DNA of 64,000 nucleotides from DATGLG01 sp035294245 (GTDB taxonomy: Bacteria > Pseudomonadota > Alphaproteobacteria > JACZXZ01). Position numbers and translations under genes: made by a program. Each line of letters opens with the position of its first letter. Position 1 is the first letter of the stretch. This document shows positions 52,533 to 61,308 of this stretch, piece by piece. The DNA lies in contig DATGLG010000004.1 in NCBI GenBank assembly GCA_035294245.1, positions 310,001 to 374,000 on the forward strand. The letters are read 5' to 3'. The notes below the pieces were generated by a model that ran no database searches, was not told where the DNA came from, and saw nothing but the letters and a program-made list of their open reading frames with translations.

Positions 52533-54257
52533 TCAGCCGACGGCGGCGCCGGCGAGCGCCTCGCCCTCCCGCTCCACGAGCCAGGCCGTGAACTCATCCG
52601 CCGGCAGCGGCGGGCAGACGTGAAAGCCCTGCACCGCGTCGCAGCCCTGGCTGCGCAGGAAGGCGAATTGCTTCGCCGTCTCCACCCCCTCGGCCACGGC
52701 GGTGAGCCCCAGGGTATGAGCGAGCCCGATCACCGCCGTCACGATGCGGGTGTCCCATGGCTCGCGCTCGAGATTGCGCACGAACGAGCCGTCGATCTTG
52801 AGCGTGTCGACGGGAAAGCGCTTGAGAAAGCCGAGCGAGGAATAGCCTGTGCCGAAATCGTCGATGGCAAGGCGCACTCCCATGGCGATGAGGGTGGAGA
52901 GGCTGACGAATTCGCCCTCGGAATGAGCGCCGAGGGTTCCCTCGGTGAGCTCGAGCTCAAGGGCGCCCGGATCGAGACCGCATGTCTTCAGCACCTGGAA
53001 AAGGGTGTCGCTCGGGTCGCGCCGCACCAGTTCCCGCGAGGAGAGGTTGACGGCGATGCGGCCGGGCGAGAGCCCCGCAACCTGCCAGCGCCGGAACTGC
53101 TCGCAGGCGCGGCGCAGCACCCATTCGCCGATCGGCCGGATGAGCCCGCTCTCCTCGGCCAATGGCAGGAAGCGATCGGGGAAAATAAGGCCCATCTCCG
53201 GATGCTTCCAGCGCACCAGGGCCTCGATCGCGACCACGCGCCCGTCGGCGGGGCAGATCTGCGGCTGGTAATGAAGCAGGAGCTCGTCGCGCTCGATGGC
53301 GCGGCGCAGGCTGCGCTCCATGGTGAGGCGCTCCGCCGCCTGGGTGGTCATCTCCGCGTCGAAGAAATGATAGCCGCCGCCCTGCTGCTTGGCGCGGTAC
53401 ATCGCCGCGTCGGCGCGGCGGAGGAGGGCGCTCGGCTCCCAGCCCGAGGAGGGGAAGAGCGCGATGCCGAGGCTCGCCCCGATCGCCGTCTCGCGTCCGC
53501 CGATGGGGATGGGCGCCTCTATGGCATGGAGAAGCTTCTCGGCGATCCGCGCCACGTCGCGGATATCGGCGATGCCTTCGAGCACGAGGGCGAACTCGTC
53601 GCCGCCCAGCCGCGCCACGGTATCGGTGCCGCGCACGCTCGCCGTAAGGCGCGCGGCGACGGCCTTGAGAAGTTCGTCGCCTTCGGCGTGACCGAGCGCG
53701 TCGTTGACGATCTTGAAGCCGTCGAGATCGATGAAGAAGACGGCGATCTGCAGTCCGCTGCGCCGCGCGCGACCGATCGCGCGTCCGAGGCGATGAAGGA
53801 GGGTGGCGCGATTGACGAGGCCAGTCAGGGGATCATAGGCCGCGAGCTGCGCCATGCGCTTCTCGGCGCGGCGCCGCTCGATCGCATAGCGCAGCGCCCG
53901 CAACAGATCGTCATCCGTCGCCTGGGCGCGATCGAGGCAGTCCTGGGCGCCGGCCTCGAGAAAGGCCAAGGCGGAGTTCTCGTCCAGGCGCTCGCCCAGC
54001 GCCAGCACGGCGATGTCGGGGGCCGCCTCGCGGAACTGCGCGACCGCGGCCGCACCCTCGGCGTCGGGTAAGGACGGGTCGAGGAGGACGGCGTCCCAGC
54101 GCTCGTTGCGCAGGCGCTCGAGGGCTGTCATAACGCCTTCCGCCGCCGTCCAGACGATGCCGCCGCCGGCGATCTCGCTCAGCCGCGCCCCCAGCGCCTC
54201 GCCGTCGCGCAAGACAAGAAGGACACGAATCGTTTCGCCGTCGCGCAAGCGACCCAT
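52533..54257 (-). CDS. Diguanylate cyclase/phosphodiesterase (receiver-like + GGDEF + EAL)
   Basis: This 574-residue cyclic-di-GMP enzyme has an N-terminal receiver-like domain (WDAVLLDPSLPDAEG), an intact GGDEF site (ARLGGDEFALVL) and an intact EAL domain (EALVRWKHPEMG; EGTLGAHSE loop; AIDDFGTGYSSLGFLK). Both domains look catalytic, so the net direction is unknown. There is no transmembrane helix. ATG 54257 was chosen; a start at 54299 would add 14 residues. It is divergent from the ATP-grasp gene. Confidence 0.92.
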   Translation of the reverse strand: MGRLRDGETIRVLLVLRDGEALGARLSEIAGGGIVWTAAEGVMTALERLRNERWDAVLLDPSLPDAEGAAAVAQFREAAPDIAVLALGERLDENSALAFLEAGAQDCLDRAQATDDDLLRALRYAIERRRAEKRMAQLAAYDPLTGLVNRATLLHRLGRAIGRARRSGLQIAVFFIDLDGFKIVNDALGHAEGDELLKAVAARLTASVRGTDTVARLGGDEFALVLEGIADIRDVARIAEKLLHAIEAPIPIGGRETAIGASLGIALFPSSGWEPSALLRRADAAMYRAKQQGGGYHFFDAEMTTQAAERLTMERSLRRAIERDELLLHYQPQICPADGRVVAIEALVRWKHPEMGLIFPDRFLPLAEESGLIRPIGEWVLRRACEQFRRWQVAGLSPGRIAVNLSSRELVRRDPSDTLFQVLKTCGLDPGALELELTEGTLGAHSEGEFVSLSTLIAMGVRLAIDDFGTGYSSLGFLKRFPVDTLKIDGSFVRNLEREPWDTRIVTAVIGLAHTLGLTAVAEGVETAKQFAFLRSQGCDAVQGFHVCPPLPADEFTAWLVEREGEALAGAAVG

Positions 54258-54534
54258 CGGCGGTTGCCCTATGGCTCGGCGGGCCGGTGTCCATGGCATC
54301 GGCCTCGCGGCATTGGCCCCGGCCCGACCTTCTCGGTTGACCGCGGCGCCGGGCTTATCCTGAGGTTTCCGAAGTGAAAATTGGGTTAACCATTGCCGGC
54401 GCGGCCTGCGGCACCATATTATACAATTATTGTCAGTATATATTTTGAAATACCATCTCTGCTGCTTGACTCTTGCAGCAGAAGAGACAAATAACATCTC
54501 TTACGATCAAGACACGTATATTAAACATAATCAC
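54258..54534. other. AT-rich divergent region
   Basis: This 277-base region lies between the GGDEF-EAL and ATP-grasp genes. The half next to the ATP-grasp gene (about 54400-54540) is strikingly AT-rich for this genome and likely holds both promoters. The ATP-grasp frame stays open back to 54430 but without a good start there. Confidence 0.4.
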
Positions 54535-55551
54535 ATGGTGAATACGATGCCGCGAGCCCGGGCGAACGAGCCGGCCAAGATTTACATCCTTCACGAGAAC
54601 GACGCCTGGACGGCGCCCCTCCTCGCCGCCCTGCGCGAGCTCGGGGCGCCGCATGAGACGTGGCATCTCGATCGCGGCTTCTTCGACCTCGCGGCGCCGC
54701 CCCCCGCCGGCGTCTTCTATAATCGCGTGAGCCCGTCCTCCCACACCCGCGGCCATCGCTATGCGCCCGAATATACGGCCTGCGTGCTGGCTTGGCTCGA
54801 GGCCCATGGGCGGCGCGTCGTCAACGGCAGCGCCGCTTTCGCCCTCGAGCTCAGCAAGACGGCGCAATACGCGGCCCTCACCCGGCACGGTCTCGCCGTG
54901 CCGCACAGCTTACCGGCGGTCGGCCGCGAGGAGATCCTGGCGGCGGCCCGGCGGCTTGGCGCTCCCTTCATCACCAAGCACAACCGCGCGGGCAAGGGCC
55001 TCGGCGTGCATCTCTTCCGCAGCCTCGAGGCTCTTGCCGCATATCTCGACGGCCCGGCCTTCGAGGAGTCCGTCGACGGCGTCACCCTGGTGCAGCGCTA
55101 TATCGAGGCGCCCGAGCCCTTCATCACCCGCGTCGAGTTCATCGGCGGCCGCTTCTTCTACGCCGTCCGCGTCGATACCTCGGAGGGCTTCGAGCTCTGC
55201 CCCGCCGATGCCTGCCAGGTGGGCGACACCCTCTGCCCGACGGGCGACGGCGCGCACGGAGATTCGTCGCCCGCGAAGCCGCCCAAATTTCAGATCCTTG
55301 CGCGCTTCGAGAGCCCGCTCGTCGCGCGCTATGGGCGCTTCATGGCCGCGCACGGCATCGAGATCGCCGGCTTCGAGCTCATCACCGACAAGGCCGGCAA
55401 CGCCTATACCTACGACGTCAACATGAACACGAATTACAACGCCGAGGCCGAGGCCGCCGCCGGCCGCTTCGGCATGAAGGCTCTGGCCGCCCATCTCGCC
55501 GAGACCCTGGCGCGCTCCCGGGCCGGCGCCGAGGCGAGCGCCGCCGCGTAG
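54535..55551 (+). CDS. RimK-type ATP-grasp protein of unknown function
   Basis: This protein of about 338 residues has an ATP-grasp-like fold. The likely parts are the N-terminal domain IYILHENDAWTAPLLAALRE, the nucleotide-binding FITKHNRAGKGLGVHLFRS, LVQRYIEAPEPFITRVEF and the Mg-binding end AYTYDVNMNTNYNAEAE. Such enzymes ligate a carboxyl to an amine or thiol. No partner gene shows the substrate. The start at ATG 54535 or 54547 is uncertain; an AT-rich upstream stretch favours these over 54430. Confidence 0.7.
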   Translation: MVNTMPRARANEPAKIYILHENDAWTAPLLAALRELGAPHETWHLDRGFFDLAAPPPAGVFYNRVSPSSHTRGHRYAPEYTACVLAWLEAHGRRVVNGSAAFALELSKTAQYAALTRHGLAVPHSLPAVGREEILAAARRLGAPFITKHNRAGKGLGVHLFRSLEALAAYLDGPAFEESVDGVTLVQRYIEAPEPFITRVEFIGGRFFYAVRVDTSEGFELCPADACQVGDTLCPTGDGAHGDSSPAKPPKFQILARFESPLVARYGRFMAAHGIEIAGFELITDKAGNAYTYDVNMNTNYNAEAEAAAGRFGMKALAAHLAETLARSRAGAEASAAA

Positions 55552-55566
55552 AGCGCGGCTCACATA

Positions 55567-55965
55567 TCACAGCACGAGCTGGGTCTGCGTCACGAGGGCG
55601 ACGAGGCGGCCCTCCTCGGTGGTGACGCGCGTTTGCCAGATCATGGTGCGCCGGCCCCGGTGCAGCGGCGTGGACTCGCCGACGATCCGCGTGCCGACGG
55701 GCGCCGGGGCGACGAAATTGGTCTTGCTCTCGATCGTGGTGGTGCCGCGGCCCTCGGGCAGGTTGAGCATCGTGCCGGTGGCGCCGAGCGTATCGGCGAA
55801 GGCCATGAGGGCGCCGCCATGAAGCACGGCGGGGCGCGTGCAAAGCTCGTCGCGCACCATGAGCTCGGCAATGACCTTCTCCGGCGCCGCGCTGACGAAC
55901 TCGATCCCGAGCAGCGTCGCAAAGGGCAGCATCTGCGCCTTGATTCGCCTCAGCGCCTCGTCCAT
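55567..55965 (-). CDS. PaaI-family hotdog thioesterase
   Basis: This 132-residue hotdog-fold acyl-CoA thioesterase has the helix motif LHGGALMAFADTLGATGTML and the strand TTTIESKTNFVAPAPVGTRI. The family hydrolyses phenylacetyl- and other acyl-CoAs. It is monocistronic, convergent with the ATP-grasp gene and divergent from the metal-sensor gene. ATG 55965 fits the usual family length. Confidence 0.9.
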   Translation of the reverse strand: MDEALRRIKAQMLPFATLLGIEFVSAAPEKVIAELMVRDELCTRPAVLHGGALMAFADTLGATGTMLNLPEGRGTTTIESKTNFVAPAPVGTRIVGESTPLHRGRRTMIWQTRVTTEEGRLVALVTQTQLVL

Positions 55966-56099
55966 TCCGTCCTCCCTGCCGCGGGCGGCAGTATCGATCT
56001 GGCCGCCATCCCGAGCATAGCAAAGCCGCCCGGTTTCTCCAGTCGGGTCCTCATCGCCACGCCCGCACTCCGTGTCGGCCCGACCCATTCCAGTTGTGA

Positions 56100-56118
56100 T
56101 ATCCTCTCCCGGAGGATA
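56100..56118 (+). promoter_or_regulatory. Candidate metal-sensor operator overlapping the ribosome-binding site
   Basis: TATCCTC-TCCCG-GAGGATA is a perfect 7+7 interrupted palindrome immediately before the CsoR/RcnR-family gene. Its right arm supplies the GGAGGA Shine-Dalgarno of that gene. CsoR-family proteins bind GC-centred palindromes in such positions, so this is the likely autoregulatory site. Confidence 0.6.
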
Positions 56119-56127
56119 GGATATGGC

Positions 56128-56403
56128 ATGGCTGGCGAGAGGCATCAGACCCATCCCGGGATCGTCAATCGTCTAAGGCGCGCCGAGGGGCACCTCAGGA
56201 AGATCGTCGAGATGATCGAGGCGGAGCGCGATTGCCTCGACATTGCGCAGCAGCTTCACGCCGTCGAGAAGGCCATCGCCAGCGCCAAGAAGACGCTGAT
56301 CCACGATCACATCGATCACTGCCTCGCGCAGTCGGTCGGCCCGGTATCGCGCGCAGCACGGGGGCCGGTCGCGGCCTTCAAGGCGATCACCAAGTACCTC
56401 TGA
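56128..56403 (+). CDS. CsoR/RcnR/FrmR-family metal-responsive repressor
   Basis: This 91-residue all-helical DUF156 repressor dissociates from DNA on metal binding. The ligand fingerprint is Cys36 (AERDCLD), His61 and Cys65 (LIHDHIDHC), with His6 and His9 near the N-terminus. C-H-C is the CsoR-type copper set; with an N-terminal His it resembles the nickel sensor InrS. The downstream His-rich exporter favours nickel or cobalt. ATG 56128 was chosen over an out-of-frame ATG at 56123. The two genes are 34 bases apart. Confidence 0.9.
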   Translation: MAGERHQTHPGIVNRLRRAEGHLRKIVEMIEAERDCLDIAQQLHAVEKAIASAKKTLIHDHIDHCLAQSVGPVSRAARGPVAAFKAITKYL

Positions 56404-56437
56404 CAGGGATGGCGATGTCGCGACCGGAGAGCGCTGC

Positions 56438-57355
56438 ATGAGCCTGGGCCCGCAAGCGCTGCTGGTCGTCGCCGTCGCCGCCGTCGGCGTGCTGCACACC
56501 CTGGTTCCGGATCATTGGGCGCCGATCGCGCTGCTCGCGCGCCAGCTGGGCTGGTCCAAGGCGGAGACGGCGCAGGCCGCGCTCCAGGCGGGAATCGGCC
56601 ATGTCCTTACCACCTTGGCGCTGGCCCTCGTGGTGTGGGGCGCCGGGCTCGCCTTGGCCGCGCGCTTCGGCCATCTCGTCGATGCCCTTTCGGGCATCGC
56701 CCTCGTCGCCTTCGGCGGCTGGATCGCCGTCGCGGCGTGGCGGGATCTCCGCGCGCCGGACGGCACCGCGCATCGCCACCATGCGTACCATCACACCCAC
56801 CTCGGGCATGGCCACGGCCATAGTCACGACGAGCACCATCATCCCGGCGAGAATGCCCGCGCGCACGATTGCGAAGCCTCGCCGGCGATCGCCGCGGATC
56901 CTCTTTATCTGCCGCTACGGAGCAGCACGGCAGGCCTTCTCACCCATGTGCATCTCCATCGCCACGGCGGCGGCGCCCCACATCTTCACTGGCACGACCA
57001 CGCGCCCGCGACGTGGCACGCGGTTACCGCAGCGCTTGCCGCCGCGCCGCCGCTCCATGACCATCGCCACAAGACGACGGGACGCACGGCGCTGCTGCTG
57101 ATTCTCGGGTCATCGCCGATGGTGGAGGGGATTCCGGCCTTCTTTGCGGCGGCGAAATACGGCGCCGGCCTGATCGCCGCCATGGCCGCCGTTTTCGCCG
57201 CGAGCACCATTGCCACCTATGTGCTGCTCTGCGTCGGCTCGGCCGCCGGCCTGCACCGGCTTCGGCTCGGCGCCTTCGAGCGCTATGGCGAGATGGCGAG
57301 CGGCGCCTTCATCGCCGTTGTCGGGCTGGCGTTCGGGCTGCCGTCGGTCATGTGA
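56438..57355 (+). CDS. Nickel/cobalt efflux protein, RcnA/NicO-like, His-rich
   Basis: This 305-residue inner-membrane protein has about six hydrophobic segments. The NicO motif-like GVLHTLVPDHWAPIALLARQ lies at the N-terminus and SSPMVEGIPAFFAAA in the second half. Two long His-rich loops sit between (HRHHAYHHTHLGHGHGHSHD, residues ~110-130, and HVHLHRHGGGAPHLHWHDH). It probably exports Ni or Co under control of the upstream repressor. It ends before a hairpin terminator. Confidence 0.9.
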   Translation: MSLGPQALLVVAVAAVGVLHTLVPDHWAPIALLARQLGWSKAETAQAALQAGIGHVLTTLALALVVWGAGLALAARFGHLVDALSGIALVAFGGWIAVAAWRDLRAPDGTAHRHHAYHHTHLGHGHGHSHDEHHHPGENARAHDCEASPAIAADPLYLPLRSSTAGLLTHVHLHRHGGGAPHLHWHDHAPATWHAVTAALAAAPPLHDHRHKTTGRTALLLILGSSPMVEGIPAFFAAAKYGAGLIAAMAAVFAASTIATYVLLCVGSAAGLHRLRLGAFERYGEMASGAFIAVVGLAFGLPSVM

Positions 57356-57363
57356 TCACGCCT

Positions 57364-57382
57364 GCCGCGCCGGCGGCGCGGC
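57364..57382. terminator. Bidirectional terminator hairpin
   Basis: GCCGCGCC-GGC-GGCGCGGC is a perfect eight-pair stem with a three-base loop, in the 33-base gap between the convergent exporter and MlaC genes. No U-tract is present. Confidence 0.5.
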
Positions 57383-57388
57383 CACGGC

Positions 57389-58036
57389 TCAGCTCTGCTG
57401 CGATTTCTCGAGATTCTGAAGCCGTGTCCTGAGATCGGTGATGAGGCCGTCGAGACCCTCGCGCTGCACGACCGAGGCGAATTCCTGGCGCTGGGTGAGC
57501 GCCATGCTGACGCCTTCGACGACCACGTCGATGATCTTCATCTGGCCGTCGATCTCGCGCACACGCCAGCCGGCCTTGAGCGGCTGCTGGCCGCCGGGTC
57601 GCATGATCTGGGTCTCCACCAGGGCGTCGGTGTTCGCGATCGGCTGGCTCCCGGTGATGCTGAAGGTCTCGCCCTTATACGCGCCGAGACGGCGGGCATA
57701 GCTGTCGAGCACCCATTTCGAGAAGAGCTGCTGGTATTCGCGCTGCTGCTCGGGGGTTGCCGTGCGCCAGGCATTGCCGAGAACGAAGCGGCCGATGAGG
57801 TCGAGATCGAAGCCCTGGCGCACGAGAGACTTGAACTCCGCCTGATGCTGCGCCGCATGGGCCTCGTCGTAATTGCCGAGGAGCTGCACCGCGCGCTGGC
57901 CGAGATCCTGGACGAATTTCGCCGCCTTCTCCGGCGAGGTCGGCGTCGCGGCCATGGCCCGCAAGGACACCGCCGTGGCCATCAGCCCCGTCAGGGCGAG
58001 AACGACAAGAACTCGAAAAGGTCTGCGGCCAGGCAT
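57389..58036 (-). CDS. MlaC-family periplasmic phospholipid-binding protein (paralogue 1)
   Basis: This 215-residue exported protein has a signal peptide (VLVVLALTGLMATAVSLRAMA-AT) and the MlaC/Ttg2D features SPEKAAKFVQDLGQRAVQLL, DLDLIGRFVLGNAWRTATPE and VSMALTQRQEFASVVQ. MlaC ferries phospholipids between outer and inner membrane complexes. GGAG lies six bases before ATG 58036, which was preferred over 58042. It follows a second MlaC gene by 111 bases; the mlaFEDB importer genes are not in the window. Confidence 0.9.
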   Translation of the reverse strand: MPGRRPFRVLVVLALTGLMATAVSLRAMAATPTSPEKAAKFVQDLGQRAVQLLGNYDEAHAAQHQAEFKSLVRQGFDLDLIGRFVLGNAWRTATPEQQREYQQLFSKWVLDSYARRLGAYKGETFSITGSQPIANTDALVETQIMRPGGQQPLKAGWRVREIDGQMKIIDVVVEGVSMALTQRQEFASVVQREGLDGLITDLRTRLQNLEKSQQS

Positions 58037-58147
58037 CGCCATCTCCAATTTCGTGGGATCTCCTCGCCAGCCGAGCGATGTCCCGGCTGCCAATCCGGGG
58101 AATTTGGGGCCGCTTCGCGGCCGCTTCAAGCCCGCCGCCGCGCGCGA

Positions 58148-58792
58148 TCACTGCGACGGGGCGCCCGCACCCGACTCGAACGCCTTGATCTGCTGGCGCA
58201 TCGACTGGAGCAGCCCGTCGATCCCCTTGTTCTGCTCGACGGCAGCGAACTCCTGACGCTGGGTGACGACCAGGCTCACGCCTTCAATCAGCACGTCGAG
58301 AATCTTCATATGTCCGTCCTCGTCGCGCACGCGCCAGTCGACATTGACGATCTCGCCGCTCGGCCGCGTCACCTGGGTCAGGACGAGGGCGTCGCTTCCC
58401 GCGATCGGCTGGGCGCTCGTCACCTTGAAGGTCTCGCCGGAATAGGCCGAGAAGCGCCGCGCATAGCTGGTGAGCACGTAGTCGTGGAACAGCTTGTCGT
58501 ATTCGCTGCGCTGCTCTGGCGTCGCGGTGCGGCCGGCGGGGCCGAGCGCGAAACGCCCGATGGCCGCGAGATCGAGCCCCTCGTCGAGAAGCGCCTTCAC
58601 CCGAGCATCGCGCTGCGCCGGCGCAAGGCCATGATTAGCCAGCACCTTGATCACCCGGTTGCCGATATCGGTGATGAATGCGGCCGCCTGCTCGGGCGAG
58701 GTGGGTTGGACCGCGGCAAAGCCTGCCGGCATCGCCGCAGCCAGCCCGCCGAGAAGCAAGAGAAGGATGGCGATCCGACGCGCGATCGTCAT
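58148..58792 (-). CDS. MlaC-family periplasmic phospholipid-binding protein (paralogue 2)
   Basis: This 214-residue protein is a clear paralogue of the next gene, with matching segments QPTSPEQAAAFITDIGNRVI, DLAAIGRFALGPAGRTATPE and VSLVVTQRQEFAAVEQNKG. The signal peptide runs through IAILLLLLGGLAAAMPAGFA-AV. The N-terminal start ATG 58792 gives a proper signal. Tandem copies probably arose by duplication and may differ in lipid or partner preference. Confidence 0.9.
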   Translation of the reverse strand: MTIARRIAILLLLLGGLAAAMPAGFAAVQPTSPEQAAAFITDIGNRVIKVLANHGLAPAQRDARVKALLDEGLDLAAIGRFALGPAGRTATPEQRSEYDKLFHDYVLTSYARRFSAYSGETFKVTSAQPIAGSDALVLTQVTRPSGEIVNVDWRVRDEDGHMKILDVLIEGVSLVVTQRQEFAAVEQNKGIDGLLQSMRQQIKAFESGAGAPSQ

Positions 58793-58868
58793 GCCGAGTC
58801 CCCGCCGCACGAGCGCGCGCCGCGGCGCGAAGCGGGCGACCATGGCGCCGGGCGCGCATGACCGCCGC

Positions 58869-58958
58869 TCACGAATATGCCAGCCCCCAGGCCATGAAGC
58901 CGATGATGGTCGCGACCATCAGGATGAGCGGCAGGAACGAAAGCCAATCGAATTTCAC
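58869..58958 (-). CDS. 29-residue single-pass membrane protein
   Basis: This tiny frame encodes MKFDWLSFLPLILMVATI followed by IGFMAWGLAYS: one hydrophobic helix flanked by a short polar N-terminus. It starts at GTG 58958 with a strong GAGGGGAG ribosome-binding site about four bases upstream. It lies 76 bases before the second MlaC gene on the same strand. The translation signal and clean transmembrane pattern support a real small protein of unknown role. Confidence 0.6.
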   Translation of the reverse strand: MKFDWLSFLPLILMVATIIGFMAWGLAYS

Positions 58959-59084
58959 GGGCTCCCCTCGACGCCAGTGTCTTTAGGCTAGGTACGCGCC
59001 GCGCCGACCAATCCGGCGTTTCGGCGATGTCGATCTTAGGCGCGGCGTGATGGCGCATGAGCCTGACGATTTCCTTGCGGCATA

Positions 59085-59549
59085 TCACGATGTCGAGGCG
59101 ATGTATGGCGCAAGGCCGCTATCGCGCCGCCGCGTCGCCGCCAGCCGGATCACGCGCGTTGTCTCGCGCCAGAGCTTCAGCTCGTCGAGGCGGTCGAGCG
59201 GCACCCAGGCCGCTTCGGCCGCGTCGTCGCCGGCCACGGCCTCGCCGCTTCGCCATTCGGCCTGCAGGTCGATCAGCGTGTAGTGGTATTGCACGCGTCC
59301 CTCCTCGTCGCGGGTGATCGAATCGACGACAGCCACCACCTCCCCGACCACGATCTCGATGCCGGTCTCCTCGCGTACCTCCCGCACCGCCGCCGCGACC
59401 ACGGTCTCTCCAATATGCTGAACCCCGCCGGGCAGGCTCCAGCTCCCCGCGCGGGGCGGCCGCCCGCGCTTGACCAGGAGCACCTCGTCGCCGCGAAAGA
59501 CGATGACGCCGACGCCGACGAAAGGACGCTCGGGATAGGCTCGCGTCAC
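59085..59549 (-). CDS. Nudix hydrolase
   Basis: This 154-residue pyrophosphohydrolase has a complete Nudix box: GG, five residues, E, seven residues, REVREETG (residues ~46-65, GGVQHIGETV... REVREETGIE). The first strand is FVGVGVIVFRGDEVLLVKRG. GTG 59549 with a GAGG site five bases upstream was chosen; a TTG at 59624 would add 25 residues of low-complexity sequence. Substrate unknown; ADP-ribose- or ADP-sugar-type hydrolases have this form. Confidence 0.88.
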   Translation of the reverse strand: MTRAYPERPFVGVGVIVFRGDEVLLVKRGRPPRAGSWSLPGGVQHIGETVVAAAVREVREETGIEIVVGEVVAVVDSITRDEEGRVQYHYTLIDLQAEWRSGEAVAGDDAAEAAWVPLDRLDELKLWRETTRVIRLAATRRRDSGLAPYIASTS

Positions 59550-59730
59550 GCACGCCTCGAATGGTGAGCGATCAGGACGGGCCCATGATAGGGGAGGCGG
59601 AGTCTGGCGGACAGGGGGTGGCAAGGAGATGCCGAGGATTGGCGGGTCGCCCGCTCTCGGGCGTGCATGGGCCGCCGGGGCGCGCTAAGCTCCCTCCGCC
59701 ACAGAGAACCGACGGGATCCGAATCGTTCC

Positions 59731-61269
59731 ATGACCGAAACCCTCCTTCTCATGCCGGGCGCGTTGCGCCTGGACTCGTTGCGCGCGGCCTATGAGGGCA
59801 CGGCCCTGGTGGCCCTTGCCGCGGAAAGCTGGGCTGCCGTCGAGGCGGGGGCCGCCGCCATCGCCCGGCTCGTCGCGTCGGGGCAGCCTCTTTACGGGGT
59901 CAATACCGGCTTCGGCAAGCTTTCGTCCCAGCGCATTCCGGCGAGCGACCTTGCCGAGCTGCAGCGGCGGCTGCTGCTCTCCCACATGGCGGGAGTCGGC
60001 GAGCCGCTGCCGGATCCCGTCATCCGCCTGATCCTGGTCCTCAAGGCCGCGAGCCTGGCGCGCGGCTATTCCGGCTGCCGCCGCGAGGTGATCGAGGCGC
60101 TGCTGGCGCTGGCCAATGCGGGCGTCTACCCTGTGGTGCCGGCGAAAGGCTCCGTCGGCGCCTCGGGCGACCTGGCGCCGCTCGCCCATCTCTCGGCGGC
60201 CCTGATCGGCGTCGGCGAGGTGCGCTGCGAGGGGCGCCGCCTCCCCGCCGCGGAAGGCCTGGCGCGCGCCGGGCTCAAGCCGATCGCCCTCGGGCCCAAG
60301 GAAGGGCTCTCCCTCATCAACGGCACCCAGGTCTCGACGGCGCTGGCCCTCGCCGGCCTCTTCGCCGCCGAGGACGTGCTTGCCGCCGCCGTCGCGGCGG
60401 GTGCCCTCAGCGTCGACGCCGCCCTCGGCGCCGACACGCCCTTCGATCCGCGCATCCAGGCGGTGCGCGGCCAGCCGGGGCAGATCGCCGTCGCCGCCAG
60501 CCTCGCGCGCCTTCTCGCCGGCAGCGCCATCCGCCGCTCCCATCTCACCAATGACAGCCGCGTGCAGGACCCCTATTCGCTGCGCTGCCAGCCCCAGGTG
60601 ATGGGCGCCTGCCTCGATCATCTGCGCTTCGTCGCCGGCGTGCTCGAGCGCGAGGCCAATGCGGTCTCCGATAACCCCCTGGTCTTCCCGGAGAGCGGGG
60701 AGGTGCTGTCGGGCGGCAATTTCCACGCCGAGCCCGTCGCCATGGCGGCGGATGTCATGGCGCTGGCGATCGCGGAGATCGGCGCGATCTCGGAGCGGCG
60801 CATCGCGCTTTTGACCGACGCCAATCTGAGCGCCGGGCTGCCGCCCTTCCTCGTCCGCGAGCCGGGGCTCAATTCGGGATTCATGATCCCGCAGGTCACG
60901 GCGGCGGCGCTCGCCAGCGAGAACAAGGCGCTCGCCGCCCCCTCCAGCACCGACAGCCTGCCCACCTCGGCCAATCAGGAGGACCATGTCAGCATGGCCA
61001 CCTACGCGGCGCGGCGCACCCTCACCATGGCGGAGAACACCCGCGCCATCATCGCCATCGAGCTCGTCGCGGCCGCGCAAGGTATCGAGCTGCGCCGCCC
61101 GCTCCGCACCGGCGCCCGCCTCGAGGAGGTCGTCGCCGCCTTGCGGGAGCGCGTTCCCGCCTATGAATCGGACCGACCCCATGCGCCGGACATCGCCGCC
61201 GCCGCGGCGCTCGTCGCGAGCGGCTGGTTCCGTCCCGTGGCGGCGCTCTCCTTGCTGCCCTCGGCGTGA
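59731..61269 (+). CDS. hutH: Histidine ammonia-lyase (HAL/PAL family)
   Basis: This 512-residue enzyme makes urocanate and ammonia from histidine. The MIO cofactor triad Ala144-Ser145-Gly146 is in SVGASGDLAPLAHLS, close to the usual 142-144. The active-site Tyr region (GQPLYGVNTGFGKLS) and the NQEDHVSMATYAARR segment are present. Other hut genes are absent, so a role in a specialised pathway cannot be excluded. ATG 59731 is followed 39 bases after the gene end by a denD-like gene, so they may be co-transcribed. Confidence 0.92.
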   Translation: MTETLLLMPGALRLDSLRAAYEGTALVALAAESWAAVEAGAAAIARLVASGQPLYGVNTGFGKLSSQRIPASDLAELQRRLLLSHMAGVGEPLPDPVIRLILVLKAASLARGYSGCRREVIEALLALANAGVYPVVPAKGSVGASGDLAPLAHLSAALIGVGEVRCEGRRLPAAEGLARAGLKPIALGPKEGLSLINGTQVSTALALAGLFAAEDVLAAAVAAGALSVDAALGADTPFDPRIQAVRGQPGQIAVAASLARLLAGSAIRRSHLTNDSRVQDPYSLRCQPQVMGACLDHLRFVAGVLEREANAVSDNPLVFPESGEVLSGGNFHAEPVAMAADVMALAIAEIGAISERRIALLTDANLSAGLPPFLVREPGLNSGFMIPQVTAAALASENKALAAPSSTDSLPTSANQEDHVSMATYAARRTLTMAENTRAIIAIELVAAAQGIELRRPLRTGARLEEVVAALRERVPAYESDRPHAPDIAAAAALVASGWFRPVAALSLLPSA

Positions 61270-61308
61270 GCGGCGGCGATGTTCCGAGCATGAGAAGGTG
61301 AGGATCGA

